NCBI RefSeq assembly: GCF_900099995.1 | Contig: NZ_FNCZ01000001.1 | Location: 434,001-498,000, forward strand | Source: Winogradskyella thalassocola | GTDB lineage: Bacteria > Bacteroidota > Bacteroidia > Flavobacteriales > Flavobacteriaceae | DNA: 64,000 nucleotides | Direction of reading: 5' to 3' | Shown: positions 1 to 8,419 of the stretch, piece by piece | How positions within the stretch are numbered: the stretch's first letter is position 1 | Layout: each line of letters begins with the position of its first letter | Made by a program: the position numbers and the translations under genes | Notes under the pieces: model-generated | Told to the model about the DNA's origin: nothing | Database searches by the model: none | The model's input: the letters and a program-made list of their open reading frames with translations, nothing else

Positions 1-619
1 TATTATCATCATAACTATAATTTATAATGTATTAAATGTAAAACAACAACTGCCTATTTATCAACCTGGTATGGTAAGCGAAGAATTAGTAGATAGTACG
101 ATTCAATACCAATTAAAATATCATAAGATTGCAGACTTTAGTTTAACCAATCAAAATGGAGAAACTATAACGCAAGATACCTACAAAGACAAAATATATG
201 TCGCAGATTTCTTCTTTACCACTTGCCAAACCATTTGTCCGATTATGACTAAAAATATGGAACGCGTACAGAAGGCTATTATTAATGATGATGATATTAT
301 GTTGCTTTCTCACTCAGTGACTCCAAAAATTGATAGCGTTGCTCAACTAAAAAAATATGCGCTTGAAAAAGGAGTTATTGACCGAAAATGGAATTTAGTT
401 ACTGGTGACAAAAAACAAATCTACGAGCTGGCCAGAAAAAGTTACTTAGCCGTAAAAACTGATGGCAATGGAGATCAGTATGATATGATACATACCGAGA
501 ACTTTATGTTGATAGATAAAAAGCGTCAAATTAGAGGCTTTTATGATGGTACAAAACCAGAAGATATTGACCGTCTTTTAGAAGATATTGAGACCTTAAA
601 ATACTTTGGTGGCTCTTAG
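1..619 (+). CDS. SCO1/SenC family protein (5' end outside window)
   Basis: The frame is open from base 2, so the start lies upstream; the first in-window codons encode a hydrophobic stretch (IIIITIIYNVL) that looks like the end of a membrane anchor. SCO/SenC proteins are thioredoxin-fold copper chaperones or thiol reductases that act outside the inner membrane in cytochrome oxidase assembly. The copper-binding CxxxC motif is visible (CQTICP, near base 224), and the conserved distal histidine is in the motif IHTENFMLID. The last residues follow the family fold (FYDGT, then DIDRLLEDIE). It ends 168 bases before feoA, so it is probably the last gene of an upstream operon. Family assignment is strong; the precise partner is not inferable. 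Confidence 0.9.
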   Translation, partial: IIIITIIYNVLNVKQQLPIYQPGMVSEELVDSTIQYQLKYHKIADFSLTNQNGETITQDTYKDKIYVADFFFTTCQTICPIMTKNMERVQKAIINDDDIMLLSHSVTPKIDSVAQLKKYALEKGVIDRKWNLVTGDKKQIYELARKSYLAVKTDGNGDQYDMIHTENFMLIDKKRQIRGFYDGTKPEDIDRLLEDIETLKYFGGS

Positions 620-747
620 CTCTATTAGTGTTTAGTTAATGACTTAGAACTAAAAATTCCGACTTGTTTTACACTTAGAATTAGCAATTAAAACAACATC
701 GTATTCAAATATTCATGGTCTAGTTTTTTACACTAAAAAAAATCGCT

Positions 748-755
748 TACTTTTG
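748..755 (+). promoter_or_regulatory. Predicted -7 box (TAnnTTTG) of feoAB
   Basis: TACTTTTG matches the Bacteroidota -7 consensus TAnnTTTG exactly. It places transcription start near base 762, about 26 bases before the TTG start of feoA. The -33 element is weak (a T-rich run around 724-730). The rest of 620-747 shows no gene. Confidence 0.6.
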
Positions 756-758
756 CTT

Positions 759-779
759 CTTTAAAATTAATCTAAATAA
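759..779 (+). promoter_or_regulatory. Candidate metal-regulator operator before feoA
   Basis: This stretch matches 15 of 19 positions of the strong palindrome at 5112-5137; the right half (TAATCTAAA) is identical and the left half is degenerate. It lies over the predicted transcription start of feoAB, where a bound repressor would block transcription. Control by the DtxR-like regulator at 4410-5066 is inference. Confidence 0.4.
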
Positions 780-787
780 GGATAAGG

Positions 788-1015
788 TTGACATTAGCAG
801 ATCTAAAACGCGGACAACATGGCATTATAACTGATGTTTCTTCTATACATATTCCATTAAAATTGCTCGAAATGGGCTGTTTACCTGGTAATTTGGTAGA
901 GCTTGTACAAGTTGCACCTTTCGCAGACCCAATGTATCTTAATATTAATGGTACGCATTTAGCCATTAGAAAAGAAACTGCTATTCATATTATAATTGAA
1001 ACTGCGCATGAGTAA
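788..1015 (+). CDS. feoA: FeoA family ferrous iron transport protein
   Basis: FeoA is a small cytoplasmic SH3-fold protein that supports the FeoB ferrous-iron channel at the inner membrane. The 75-residue product has the family pattern: MTLADLKRGQ, a GxIxxV segment, LLEMGCLPGNLVELVQVAPFADPMYLNINGTHLAIRKETA. The start is TTG at 788, preceded by AAGGATAAGG; no upstream ATG fits. The 3' end overlaps feoB by 8 bases, which indicates translational coupling. Length and residues are ordinary for the family. Confidence 0.95.
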   Translation: MTLADLKRGQHGIITDVSSIHIPLKLLEMGCLPGNLVELVQVAPFADPMYLNINGTHLAIRKETAIHIIIETAHE

Positions 1016-3107
1016 GCAAATCAACGTCGCGTTAATAGGAAATCCAAATACTGGAAAAACATCTGTTTTCAATGCACTAACTGGATTAAATCAAAAAGTT
1101 GGTAATTACCCTGGTATTACGGTTGAAAAAAAAGAAGGTATTTGTAAACTGCCACGAGGTGTAAAAGCGCATATAATAGATTTACCCGGAACGTATAGTT
1201 TAAACGCATCATCCTTAGATGAAAACGTCGTGATTGAATTACTACTAAATAAAACCGATAAAGATTACCCTGATGTTGCTGTTGTTGTTAGTGATGTAGA
1301 AAATTTAAAACGAAATCTTTTATTATTCACTCAAATTAAAGATCTAAAAATTCCAACAATTTTAGTCATTAACATGGCTGACAGAATGGAATACAAAGGC
1401 ATTTCGTTAAATATAGAGCATTTAGAAGAGCAACTTAAAACTAAAATAGCCTTAATAAGTACTAGAAAAAATAAGGGCATAGACAAGCTAAAAGAATTAA
1501 TAGCGACTCATAAAGAACTCTCTATAGAACCTTGCCTAGACGCCTCTACCATAGATAAAGCCTATTTTGACAACCTAAGAAAAGCATTTCCAAATCAATT
1601 ATTATACAAACTTTGGTTAGTTATAACTCAAGATGTTAACTTCGGGAAAACAGACAGACAAACATTTGATGCTGTAGAAGATTTTAAAACAAAATCTAAA
1701 ACAGATTTAAAACGACTTCAACAAAAGGAAACTATAAAGCGTTACCAATTTATAAACGAAACACTAAAATTAGGACAAACTATTGACCTTAAATCGGCAA
1801 AAGATTTACGTATAAAATTAGATAGAATTCTAACCCATAAAGTTTGGGGTTATTTAATTTTTGGGGTTATTTTACTCACCATATTCCAAGCGATTTACGA
1901 TTGGTCGAGCATTCCTATGGATTTTATTGACAGTTCATTTGCATCATTAAGCGAGTGGACTAAGAGCAACTTACCAGAAGGAGCGTTTACAAATCTGTTG
2001 GCTGAAGGTATTATTTCGGGGCTTGGAGGTATCGTTATATTCATTCCACAGATTGCCTTCTTATTTCTGTTTATTTCTATTCTTGAAGAAAGCGGTTATA
2101 TGAGTCGTGTAGTGTTTTTAATGGACAGAATTATGCGACGTTTTGGACTTAGTGGAAAAAGTGTTGTGCCTTTAATTTCTGGAACAGCTTGTGCTATTCC
2201 TGCAATTATGGCAACTCGAAATATTGAAAGTTGGAAAGAGCGTTTAATCACTATTTTAGTGACTCCTTTCACTACGTGTTCGGCAAGACTACCTGTATAT
2301 CTTATCATTATTGCTTTGGTTATACCCGAAGGACGAATACTAGGATTAAGCTATCAGGCCCTAACCTTAATGCTCTTATATCTTATTGGATTTGGAGCCG
2401 CGGTTGGTTCGGCTTGGATTTTAAATAAAATTCTTAAGATAAAAAGTAAGAGTTTCTTCGTTGTTGAAATGCCAAATTACAAGTTGCCATTATTCAAAAA
2501 TGTAGCATTAACGGTTTTAGAAAAAACAAAAGCTTTTGTATTTGGAGCTGGTAAAATTATACTTGCCATTTCTATTGTATTGTGGTTTTTAGCGTCTTAT
2601 GGCCCAGGAGACGACTTTAATAATGCTGAAACCATTGTTACTGAACAATACGCTTCAGAAAATTTAACAGAAGACGAACTAAATCAAAAAATAGAATCTC
2701 ATAAACTAGAACATTCCTTTATTGGTATAGCAGGCCATGCTATAGAACCAGCAATTAGACCTTTAGGTTACGATTGGAAAATTGGTATTGCCATCGTAAG
2801 TTCTTTTGCTGCGCGTGAAGTTTTTGTTGGAACACTAGCCACTATTTATAGCGTTGGTAGTGATGAAGAAGAAACCATTAAAAACAGAATGGCTGGAGAA
2901 GTAAATCCGATCTTAGGTGGGCCACTATTTAACTTTGCTTCTGGTATTTCATTACTCTTATTCTATGCCTTTGCTATGCAATGTATGAGTACACTTGCCA
3001 TTGTAAAAAAGGAAACGAACTCATGGAAGTGGCCAATGTATCAATTAGTGATTATGAGCGCTTTTGCTTATATTGTAGCTTTAATCGCTTATCAAGTCTT
3101 AAAATAA
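1008..3107 (+). CDS. feoB: Ferrous iron transport protein B
   Basis: FeoB is the GTP-dependent inner-membrane Fe(II) transporter. The N-terminal G domain shows G1 GNPNTGKTS (residues 11-19), G3 DLPG (58-61) and G4 NMAD (122-125). A helical GDI-like spacer follows, then a polytopic membrane part with the two Gate motifs, including the conserved cysteine in SGTACAIPAI and in TPFTTCSARLPVY. The ATG at 1008 is chosen over the in-frame TTG at 996 because it overlaps the feoA stop and places the P-loop at the usual distance. At 699 residues the length is typical. The next ATG begins directly after the stop codon, so the operon continues downstream. Confidence 0.97.
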   Translation: MSKQINVALIGNPNTGKTSVFNALTGLNQKVGNYPGITVEKKEGICKLPRGVKAHIIDLPGTYSLNASSLDENVVIELLLNKTDKDYPDVAVVVSDVENLKRNLLLFTQIKDLKIPTILVINMADRMEYKGISLNIEHLEEQLKTKIALISTRKNKGIDKLKELIATHKELSIEPCLDASTIDKAYFDNLRKAFPNQLLYKLWLVITQDVNFGKTDRQTFDAVEDFKTKSKTDLKRLQQKETIKRYQFINETLKLGQTIDLKSAKDLRIKLDRILTHKVWGYLIFGVILLTIFQAIYDWSSIPMDFIDSSFASLSEWTKSNLPEGAFTNLLAEGIISGLGGIVIFIPQIAFLFLFISILEESGYMSRVVFLMDRIMRRFGLSGKSVVPLISGTACAIPAIMATRNIESWKERLITILVTPFTTCSARLPVYLIIIALVIPEGRILGLSYQALTLMLLYLIGFGAAVGSAWILNKILKIKSKSFFVVEMPNYKLPLFKNVALTVLEKTKAFVFGAGKIILAISIVLWFLASYGPGDDFNNAETIVTEQYASENLTEDELNQKIESHKLEHSFIGIAGHAIEPAIRPLGYDWKIGIAIVSSFAAREVFVGTLATIYSVGSDEEETIKNRMAGEVNPILGGPLFNFASGISLLLFYAFAMQCMSTLAIVKKETNSWKWPMYQLVIMSAFAYIVALIAYQVLK

Positions 3108-3248
3108 ATGAACACAATAATTCAAAATATATTAGCTTTTTCTGCGGTAGGTTTGGCCTTACTTTTTCTTGTACGGAAATATATTTGGTCCCCTAAGAAA
3201 AAATCAGCCAAAGCTTGCGGCGGTGATGATGGCTGCGGATGTCATTAA
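3108..3248 (+). CDS. FeoB-associated Cys-rich membrane protein
   Basis: A 46-residue protein whose ATG directly follows the feoB stop. It has one N-terminal membrane helix (AFSAVGLALLFLV) followed by a lysine-rich stretch and a short cysteine tail, ACGGDDGCGCH. This is the layout of the FeoB-associated Cys-rich family, in the position taken by FeoC in enterobacteria. The tail cysteines may bind iron or transfer electrons, but this is not shown by sequence. Confidence 0.85.
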   Translation: MNTIIQNILAFSAVGLALLFLVRKYIWSPKKKSAKACGGDDGCGCH

Positions 3249-3472
3249 TCGTTATTTTAATCGCTTACATTTTCGATTATAAATCTAACAAAACAACATT
3301 TTTAAAAGACCTCTTCAGTGGCATTCTTATATGCTTAGGCCTTTTTATGTCCGCACTAGTATATGTAATTCTATTTAACGTAACTATTGTTCACGGTGTT
3401 TTCTATATGAGTATAGAAATCATTCTCCTGTTTGCCTTAAAAGCCTTTATACAGAGTAAGAATAGCAAATAA
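3239..3472 (+). CDS. Small membrane protein of the feo operon, function unknown
   Basis: A 77-residue protein with roughly three hydrophobic segments (residues 2-12, 28-46 and 54-70). Its ATG lies inside the last codons of the Cys-rich protein, giving a 10-base overlap in another frame; this suggests coupled translation within the feo operon. I do not recognise a family. The hydrophobic pattern and the tight packing favour a real gene, although the overlap makes the start uncertain. Confidence 0.55.
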   Translation: MSLIVILIAYIFDYKSNKTTFLKDLFSGILICLGLFMSALVYVILFNVTIVHGVFYMSIEIILLFALKAFIQSKNSK

Positions 3473-3479
3473 GTTAATT

Positions 3480-4289
3480 CTATTTTTCTATAAAATCTGC
3501 AGGAATAGAAAACGCATCAGCATCTGGAGTTACAAACTTTACATTCGTGATAATCGTATTACCAATCACCTTACCTAAACCGGCATCCTTAGACCACTCA
3601 TAAAATTCCCAGTTATGTGCAATTGGGACGCCATCAATCATTTTATAATTTGAATAACCTATAGCATGTGGATCTGACTCGGCAGCTTCTGTAGATTTAT
3701 TAACGGTAACAATGTAAGCTGCATAAGCTATCATATTCGTTGTTGGATCGCTGTAAACAATATACCAATCATCTGGAGCATCTCCTGTATTAGCTTCAAA
3801 CGTCAACGTTTGTGTATTGTATGTTTTGTTATTTAACTCTGAAGTTGCTACATCAGACCAAATAGTTCCTTGGTCACTCAATTTATTAGGAAATAGTAAG
3901 AAATACATCCAAGTGTAGGCATCAAATCGAGCTGCTTTAGCATTTTTAAGGTTTGGAGAATGGAATACTTTTTCGCCATCATAATATATAAAAGTATCAT
4001 CTTTCAATTCAATCTTCCCTTTTGTTGAATTGGTTAAAAACGTCATTTTACCATTAAGGCGTTCATTACCACCAAAACTGATTACCATATCTAACTCAAT
4101 AGCATCGTTAGATAAAAACACATCCTTGCTATACGCTTTTTCAATAGTTTCGACAGGTGTGAGAATCTTATTTTCTACTATTGGTTCTGATGTTTCTACT
4201 TCAATTGATTCTTTCTTTTCACTTTTACAACTTGTGGCAAGTATTAAAAGCAAAGCACAAACGATACTAGACTTAAACATATGAGACAT
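3480..4289 (-). CDS. Lipoprotein resembling the DUF6503 family
   Basis: A 269-residue predicted lipoprotein. The signal peptide ends in a lipobox (LATSC, cysteine near residue 21) followed by an acidic linker. The rest is a soluble domain whose motifs (a YFLLFPNKLSDQG segment, DDWYIVYSD, DPHAIGYSNYKMIDGVPIAHNWEFYEW) are typical of flavobacterial lipoproteins annotated DUF6503, which resemble LolA/LolB-like lipid-carrier folds. The start may instead be the ATG three codons in. It converges with the feo operon (7-base gap) and reads toward it. Function is unknown. Confidence 0.8.
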   Translation of the reverse strand: MSHMFKSSIVCALLLILATSCKSEKKESIEVETSEPIVENKILTPVETIEKAYSKDVFLSNDAIELDMVISFGGNERLNGKMTFLTNSTKGKIELKDDTFIYYDGEKVFHSPNLKNAKAARFDAYTWMYFLLFPNKLSDQGTIWSDVATSELNNKTYNTQTLTFEANTGDAPDDWYIVYSDPTTNMIAYAAYIVTVNKSTEAAESDPHAIGYSNYKMIDGVPIAHNWEFYEWSKDAGLGKVIGNTIITNVKFVTPDADAFSIPADFIEK

Positions 4290-4409
4290 ATTATAGGAAT
4301 TTATTAAAATAATCTACCAAATTAGAATGTAAAATGAACACTAGCGATTAGACCTAACTATTTTAAGATAAGTTTAGCGTTTTAAGCAAAAATTCTATCT
4401 AAAGCGAAG

Positions 4410-5066
4410 TTAAATCTTCTTTAAGTATAAATTTTTAGCCACACTTTGGGAGACTACAATTTCCGAATGTTCTAAAGCAATTTTTATAGAATTATCAAAA
4501 GGCTCTTTATGCTTCACTGTAATTATGGTACCGAGCGCAATATGATTACTGTCTAAATATTTTAAAAACTTAGAAGACGTATCATCCACTCCCACACATT
4601 TATAAGTAGAGCCAACTTCGGCTTTAGCCAAAACTATTTTTTCAATATGCTTAAAGTTACCTTCCTTATCTGGTATAGGATCTCCATGAGGATCATAAGT
4701 TGGAAACTCTAAGAACGCATCTAACTCATCAATCAATTTATCGGATTTAATATGCTCTAAATGTTCTGCGACTTCGTGAACCTCATCCCAAGAAAAATTT
4801 AGTTTTTCAACTAAAAACACTTCCCAAAGGCGATGTTTACGAATAATATTTATAGCAACACGCTTACCTTCACTTGTTAATGTAACCCCTTGGTATTTTT
4901 TATAATCCGCATAATTTTTTTCAGATAGTTTCTTAATCATATCGGTAACAGAAGATGCTTTAGTCTGCATCGCAGAAGCTATAGCATTGGTATTCACCGT
5001 TTTTTCCCCATTACTGCTTAAATGGTAAATGGCTTTGATATAATTTTCTTCTGTTAGTGTAATCAT
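4410..5066 (-). CDS. DtxR/MntR-type metal-dependent transcriptional regulator
   Basis: A 218-residue iron- or manganese-dependent repressor. An N-terminal winged helix (residues 1-65, containing NTNAIASAMQTKASSVTDMIKKL) is followed by the metal-binding dimerisation domain (HRLWEVFLVEKL, EVHEVAEHLEHIKSDKLIDELD, FPTYDPHGDPIP), and then an SH3/FeoA-like C-terminal domain (about 145-218). Length is that of three-domain DtxR/IdeR proteins rather than short MntR. It is divergent from the TonB receptor and metal ABC operon, with a strong palindrome between them; it probably represses that operon and perhaps itself and feoAB. Whether the co-repressor is Fe or Mn cannot be read. Confidence 0.92.
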   Translation of the reverse strand: MITLTEENYIKAIYHLSSNGEKTVNTNAIASAMQTKASSVTDMIKKLSEKNYADYKKYQGVTLTSEGKRVAINIIRKHRLWEVFLVEKLNFSWDEVHEVAEHLEHIKSDKLIDELDAFLEFPTYDPHGDPIPDKEGNFKHIEKIVLAKAEVGSTYKCVGVDDTSSKFLKYLDSNHIALGTIITVKHKEPFDNSIKIALEHSEIVVSQSVAKNLYLKKI

Positions 5067-5083
5067 AGTTTTATCGTGTACAG

Positions 5084-5091
5084 CAAATATA
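5084..5091 (-). promoter_or_regulatory. Predicted -7 box of the DtxR-like regulator gene
   Basis: On the minus strand this reads TATATTTG, an exact TAnnTTTG match, 18 bases before the regulator's ATG. The palindrome at 5112-5137 begins just upstream of the expected -33 position. Confidence 0.55.
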
Positions 5092-5111
5092 GAAAAAGTA
5101 AACTTCTTAAA

Positions 5112-5137
5112 ATATTTTTAGACTAATCTAAAAATAT
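5112..5137. promoter_or_regulatory. Operator-like palindrome between regulator and metal-uptake operon
   Basis: Perfect 11-base arms (ATATTTTTAGA and TCTAAAAATAT) are separated by the 4 bases CTAA. The core TTTAGnCTAAnCTAAA has the look of DtxR/IdeR-family operators (TTAGGTTAGSCTAACCTAA type). It covers the -33 region of the rightward promoter (-7 box at 5141) and abuts that of the leftward promoter, so one bound dimer pair could control both. This is inference from position and symmetry. Confidence 0.7.
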
Positions 5138-5140
5138 ATT

Positions 5141-5148
5141 TATATTTG
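5141..5148 (+). promoter_or_regulatory. Predicted -7 box of the metal-uptake operon
   Basis: TATATTTG matches TAnnTTTG exactly, 17 bases before the ATG of the TonB receptor, which implies a leader of about 10 bases. The expected -33 element falls inside the palindrome. Confidence 0.6.
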
Positions 5149-5165
5149 ATTAAAAATTAATAAAG

Positions 5166-7418
5166 ATGAGACTAATAATTCTGTTTGTACTTACTTCTTT
5201 TATACCAATACATGCACAAAGTACTTATGAAATAAAAGGTAAAGTCACCGCTGAAGGCGAAGCATTACCTTATACAAATATTTATATTGAAACAACAACC
5301 AAAGGATCCACAACAGATGAGAATGGTTTTTTTAGCATTAAAAATTTAGAACCAGGAATTTATTATGTTGCAGCATCTTTTGCTGGTTATACTACACAAA
5401 AAAAGAAAGTTGAAATTACTAATGCTGACCTTACCCTAAATTTTAATTTAAACTATAATGAAAGTTTGGACGAAGTTATAATTACCGGAACTCTAAAACC
5501 CGTATCTCGACTAGAAAGTCCTGTACCTGTTGAAGTTTACACACCAACATTTCTAAAGAAAAACCCGACTCCAAATATTTTTGAAGCCTTACAGAACATT
5601 AACGGAGTTAGACCACAATTAAATTGTAGTGTTTGTAATACCGGAGATATTCATATAAATGGACTCGAAGGCCCTTACACGCTTGTTTTAATAGATGGAA
5701 TGCCTATTGTCAGCGGATTATCTACGGTTTATGGACTTTCTGGCATTCCAAATTCGCTTATTGAGCGCATAGAAGTTGTTAAAGGCCCAGCATCATCACT
5801 ATATGGTAGTGAAGCTGTTGGTGGACTCATAAATGTAATTACTAAACTCCCAGAAAACTCACCACGTTTTTTTGCTGATGCCTTTGTAACGGCTTGGGGA
5901 GAAACGAATTTAGATCTTGGTTTTAAAGCCAAAGTTGGCGAAAAAGCCAATGTGCTATTTGGCACTAATTATTTTAAATATGATAATCCGAAAGATAACA
6001 ATAATGACAATTTTACAGATGTAACGCTTCAAGACCGTATTTCAATATTTCAAAAATGGGACTTTAAACGTACTAACAATCGTAAACTTTCCCTAGCTGG
6101 TCGTTATTTTTACGAAGATCGATGGGGAGGAGAAATGCAATGGGATTCTAGTTATAGAGGAGGCAATGAAGTTTACGGAGAAAGCATTTACACCTCACGT
6201 TTCGAAATTTTAGGAGACTACCAATTACCAATGACTGATAAAGTAAATTTACAGTTTTCATATTCCGATCATGATCAAAACTCAGTTTATGGAGATACTC
6301 CATATTTAGCACAACAACGTATTGGTTTTGGACAATTAATTTGGGATAAGACCGTTAATAAACACGATTTATTATTCGGAACAGCAGTCCGTTACAATTA
6401 TTATAACGATAATACCACTGCAACCATAACTGCAGACGAAGTCACCATACCTTCACTTTTTATCCAAGATGAAATCGACTTTACTAAAAAACAAAGTTTA
6501 CTTTTAGGATTGCGATACGATTACGACAGCAGACATGGTAGTATTTTAACACCACGATTAGCCTACAAATACAAACCAACCGAAAATGATATTATTAGAC
6601 TCAACGCTGGTACAGGGTTTAGAGTGGTGAACTTATTTACCGAAGAACATGCCGCACTTACTGGCGCAAGAGATGTTCTTATACAATCCGAATTACAACC
6701 AGAAGAATCTTATAACATTAATTTAAACTACCTCAAAAAATTGTACCTCAACAATGGCATGTATTTTACTTTTGATACCTCAGCTTGGTACACTTATTTT
6801 ACCAATGCCATTATACCCGATTATGACACCAACCCCAACCAAATTATCTATGACAATCTTGATGGCTACTCTGAATCCAAAGGTTTGAGTTTTAATATAG
6901 ATGCGATTTTTGGAAGTGGTATTAGTGCTTCAATTGGTGCTACTTTTCAAGATGTTGTACAAACTGAAAATGGTGAACGCACCAAACAAATTTTAACAGA
7001 GCGCTACTCTGGTGTTTGGTCATTATCTTATAAAAATTATGCCACTAACCTTACTTTCGATTATACAGGTAATCTTTATGGTCCAATGCGCTTGCCCTTA
7101 CTAGGAGACTTAGACCCAAGAGCAGAATATTCTCCAACTTGGAGTATTCAAAATATACAAGCGACCTATGACGGTTTCGATAATTTAGAAATCTATGGTG
7201 GAATAAAAAACTTACTCAACTGGACTCCAAACAAAGGCAATCCATTCATAATTGCCAGAGCAGATGATCCTTTTGATGAGAATGTACAGTTTAATAGCAA
7301 TGGCGATGTCATTCCTACACCAGATAATCCTTATGCGTTAACTTTTGACCCAGCTTACGTTTATGGACCAAACCAAGGTATAAGATTATTCTTTGGAATG
7401 AGATATAACTTAAATTAA
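5166..7418 (+). CDS. TonB-dependent receptor, probable metal or metal-chelate uptake
   Basis: A 750-residue outer-membrane receptor with a signal peptide (cut after IHAQ). Next comes a CarboxypepD_reg-like domain (about 20-95; YEIKGKVTAEGEALPYTNIYIETT), then the plug (about 100-230; IITGTLKPVSRLESPVPVEVY, GLEGPYTLVLIDGMPIVSG, RIEVVKGPASSLYGSEAVGGLINVIT) and a 22-strand-type barrel ending in an aromatic residue pattern (GIRLFFGMRYNLN). The plug contains a CSVC pair in an NCSVCNTGDIHINGLEG loop. It heads the operon with a TroA-like binding protein and ABC transporter and is divergent from the DtxR-like regulator, so the substrate is probably manganese, zinc or iron. The exact substrate is not resolved. 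Confidence 0.9.
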   Translation: MRLIILFVLTSFIPIHAQSTYEIKGKVTAEGEALPYTNIYIETTTKGSTTDENGFFSIKNLEPGIYYVAASFAGYTTQKKKVEITNADLTLNFNLNYNESLDEVIITGTLKPVSRLESPVPVEVYTPTFLKKNPTPNIFEALQNINGVRPQLNCSVCNTGDIHINGLEGPYTLVLIDGMPIVSGLSTVYGLSGIPNSLIERIEVVKGPASSLYGSEAVGGLINVITKLPENSPRFFADAFVTAWGETNLDLGFKAKVGEKANVLFGTNYFKYDNPKDNNNDNFTDVTLQDRISIFQKWDFKRTNNRKLSLAGRYFYEDRWGGEMQWDSSYRGGNEVYGESIYTSRFEILGDYQLPMTDKVNLQFSYSDHDQNSVYGDTPYLAQQRIGFGQLIWDKTVNKHDLLFGTAVRYNYYNDNTTATITADEVTIPSLFIQDEIDFTKKQSLLLGLRYDYDSRHGSILTPRLAYKYKPTENDIIRLNAGTGFRVVNLFTEEHAALTGARDVLIQSELQPEESYNINLNYLKKLYLNNGMYFTFDTSAWYTYFTNAIIPDYDTNPNQIIYDNLDGYSESKGLSFNIDAIFGSGISASIGATFQDVVQTENGERTKQILTERYSGVWSLSYKNYATNLTFDYTGNLYGPMRLPLLGDLDPRAEYSPTWSIQNIQATYDGFDNLEIYGGIKNLLNWTPNKGNPFIIARADDPFDENVQFNSNGDVIPTPDNPYALTFDPAYVYGPNQGIRLFFGMRYNLN

Positions 7419-7458
7419 TCACACAATTTTAGTACCTTCGTAATAAATATTTAGACAT

Positions 7459-8370
7459 ATGAAAAAAATAATTTCCCTTTTAGCTATCACGCTCATTTTT
7501 ACGGCGTGTAAGGATGAATCTAAAGATAATGGAAAACTAAATATTGTTACTACAACTACCATGATTACTGATTTAGTTCAGAATATTGGTGGAGATATGA
7601 TTAATATACAAGGCTTAATGGGTTCTGGCGTCGATCCGCACTTATATAAAGCCAGCGAAGGTGATGTTTCTAAATTAGTCAATGCAGATATCATATTCTA
7701 CAGCGGTTTACATTTAGAAGGAAAACTCGTAGAAGTCCTTGAAAAAATGGAGAGTTCTCAAAAAACAACCATAGCACTCTCAAATGCTCTAGATAAAAAC
7801 ACTCTTATAGGTTCAGAATATTTTGCTTCAAATTATGATCCTCATGTTTGGTTCGATATTAATTATTTTCAGCAATTTGCAAAAAAAACAGCGGCTGTCT
7901 TATCTAAAAAGGATCCTGAAAACGCGCAAACATACGAAGCCAACAAGAATGCTTATATCGTTAAATTAGAAGCACTTCAGAATAACATAAAGCAGACTAT
8001 AGAAACACTTCCAAAGGAAAAAAGAATATTAGTAACTGCCCATGATGCGTTTAATTATTTCGGAAAAGCCTACGGATTTGAAGTCGTCGGTTTACAAGGT
8101 ATATCAACAGCAACTGAAGCCGGTGTACAAGATGTTCAAAAATTGGCTACATTTATTATCGAAAAAAACATTAAAGCCATATTTATAGAAAGTTCTGTAC
8201 CAAAACGAACGATTGAAGCTCTGCAGGCTTCTGTAAAATCTAAAGGACATGATGTCGAAATTGGAGGCACACTATATTCTGATGCTCTTGGAAATGCCGG
8301 AACGCCTGAAGGTACCTACATTGGTATGTTTGAGTATAATGTAAATACGATTGTAAATGCTTTAAAATAA
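7459..8370 (+). CDS. TroA/ZnuA-type metal-binding lipoprotein of ABC transporter
   Basis: A 303-residue cluster A-I (Mn/Zn/Fe) solute-binding protein. The lipobox (FTAC, Cys17) shows it is a lipoprotein. The metal ligands expected for TroA are visible: His61 (GVDPHLYKASEGD), His129 (YDPHVWFD), His195 (VTAHDAFNYFGK) and Asp275 (TLYSDALG). Three histidines plus one aspartate, rather than His-His-Glu-Asp, favours the TroA/ZnuA pattern, so Zn or Mn is likely; the long His-rich loop of classical ZnuA is absent. It lies 40 bases after the receptor gene and before the ATPase. Confidence 0.92.
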   Translation: MKKIISLLAITLIFTACKDESKDNGKLNIVTTTTMITDLVQNIGGDMINIQGLMGSGVDPHLYKASEGDVSKLVNADIIFYSGLHLEGKLVEVLEKMESSQKTTIALSNALDKNTLIGSEYFASNYDPHVWFDINYFQQFAKKTAAVLSKKDPENAQTYEANKNAYIVKLEALQNNIKQTIETLPKEKRILVTAHDAFNYFGKAYGFEVVGLQGISTATEAGVQDVQKLATFIIEKNIKAIFIESSVPKRTIEALQASVKSKGHDVEIGGTLYSDALGNAGTPEGTYIGMFEYNVNTIVNALK

Positions 8371-8371
8371 A

Positions 8372-8391
8372 ATTCCTGCGAAGGCAGGAAT
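8372..8391. repeat. Interspersed palindrome, family A (copy 1)
   Basis: ATTCCTGC, GAAG loop, GCAGGAAT: perfect 8-base arms directly after the binding-protein stop codon, followed by TCTCATT. Related copies lie at 9764-9787, 28180-28202 and 28271-28294. It could fold in the mRNA between the binding-protein and ATPase genes and weaken downstream expression. Confidence 0.8.
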
Positions 8392-8419
8392 CTCATTAAA
8401 TTAGAGTTAAATCTCAAAA

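Noticed and set aside
772..966. Minus-strand 64-residue ORF opposite feoA
   Set aside because: It is a shadow of feoA with no protein-like composition or homologous motif.
2231..2428. Plus-strand 65-residue ORF within feoB
   Set aside because: Lies in another frame of the conserved FeoB membrane domain and has no recognisable motif.
4341..4362. ATTAGACCTAACTA as another metal-regulator site before the DUF6503-like gene
   Set aside because: The symmetry is broken and spacing does not match the palindrome at 5112-5137.
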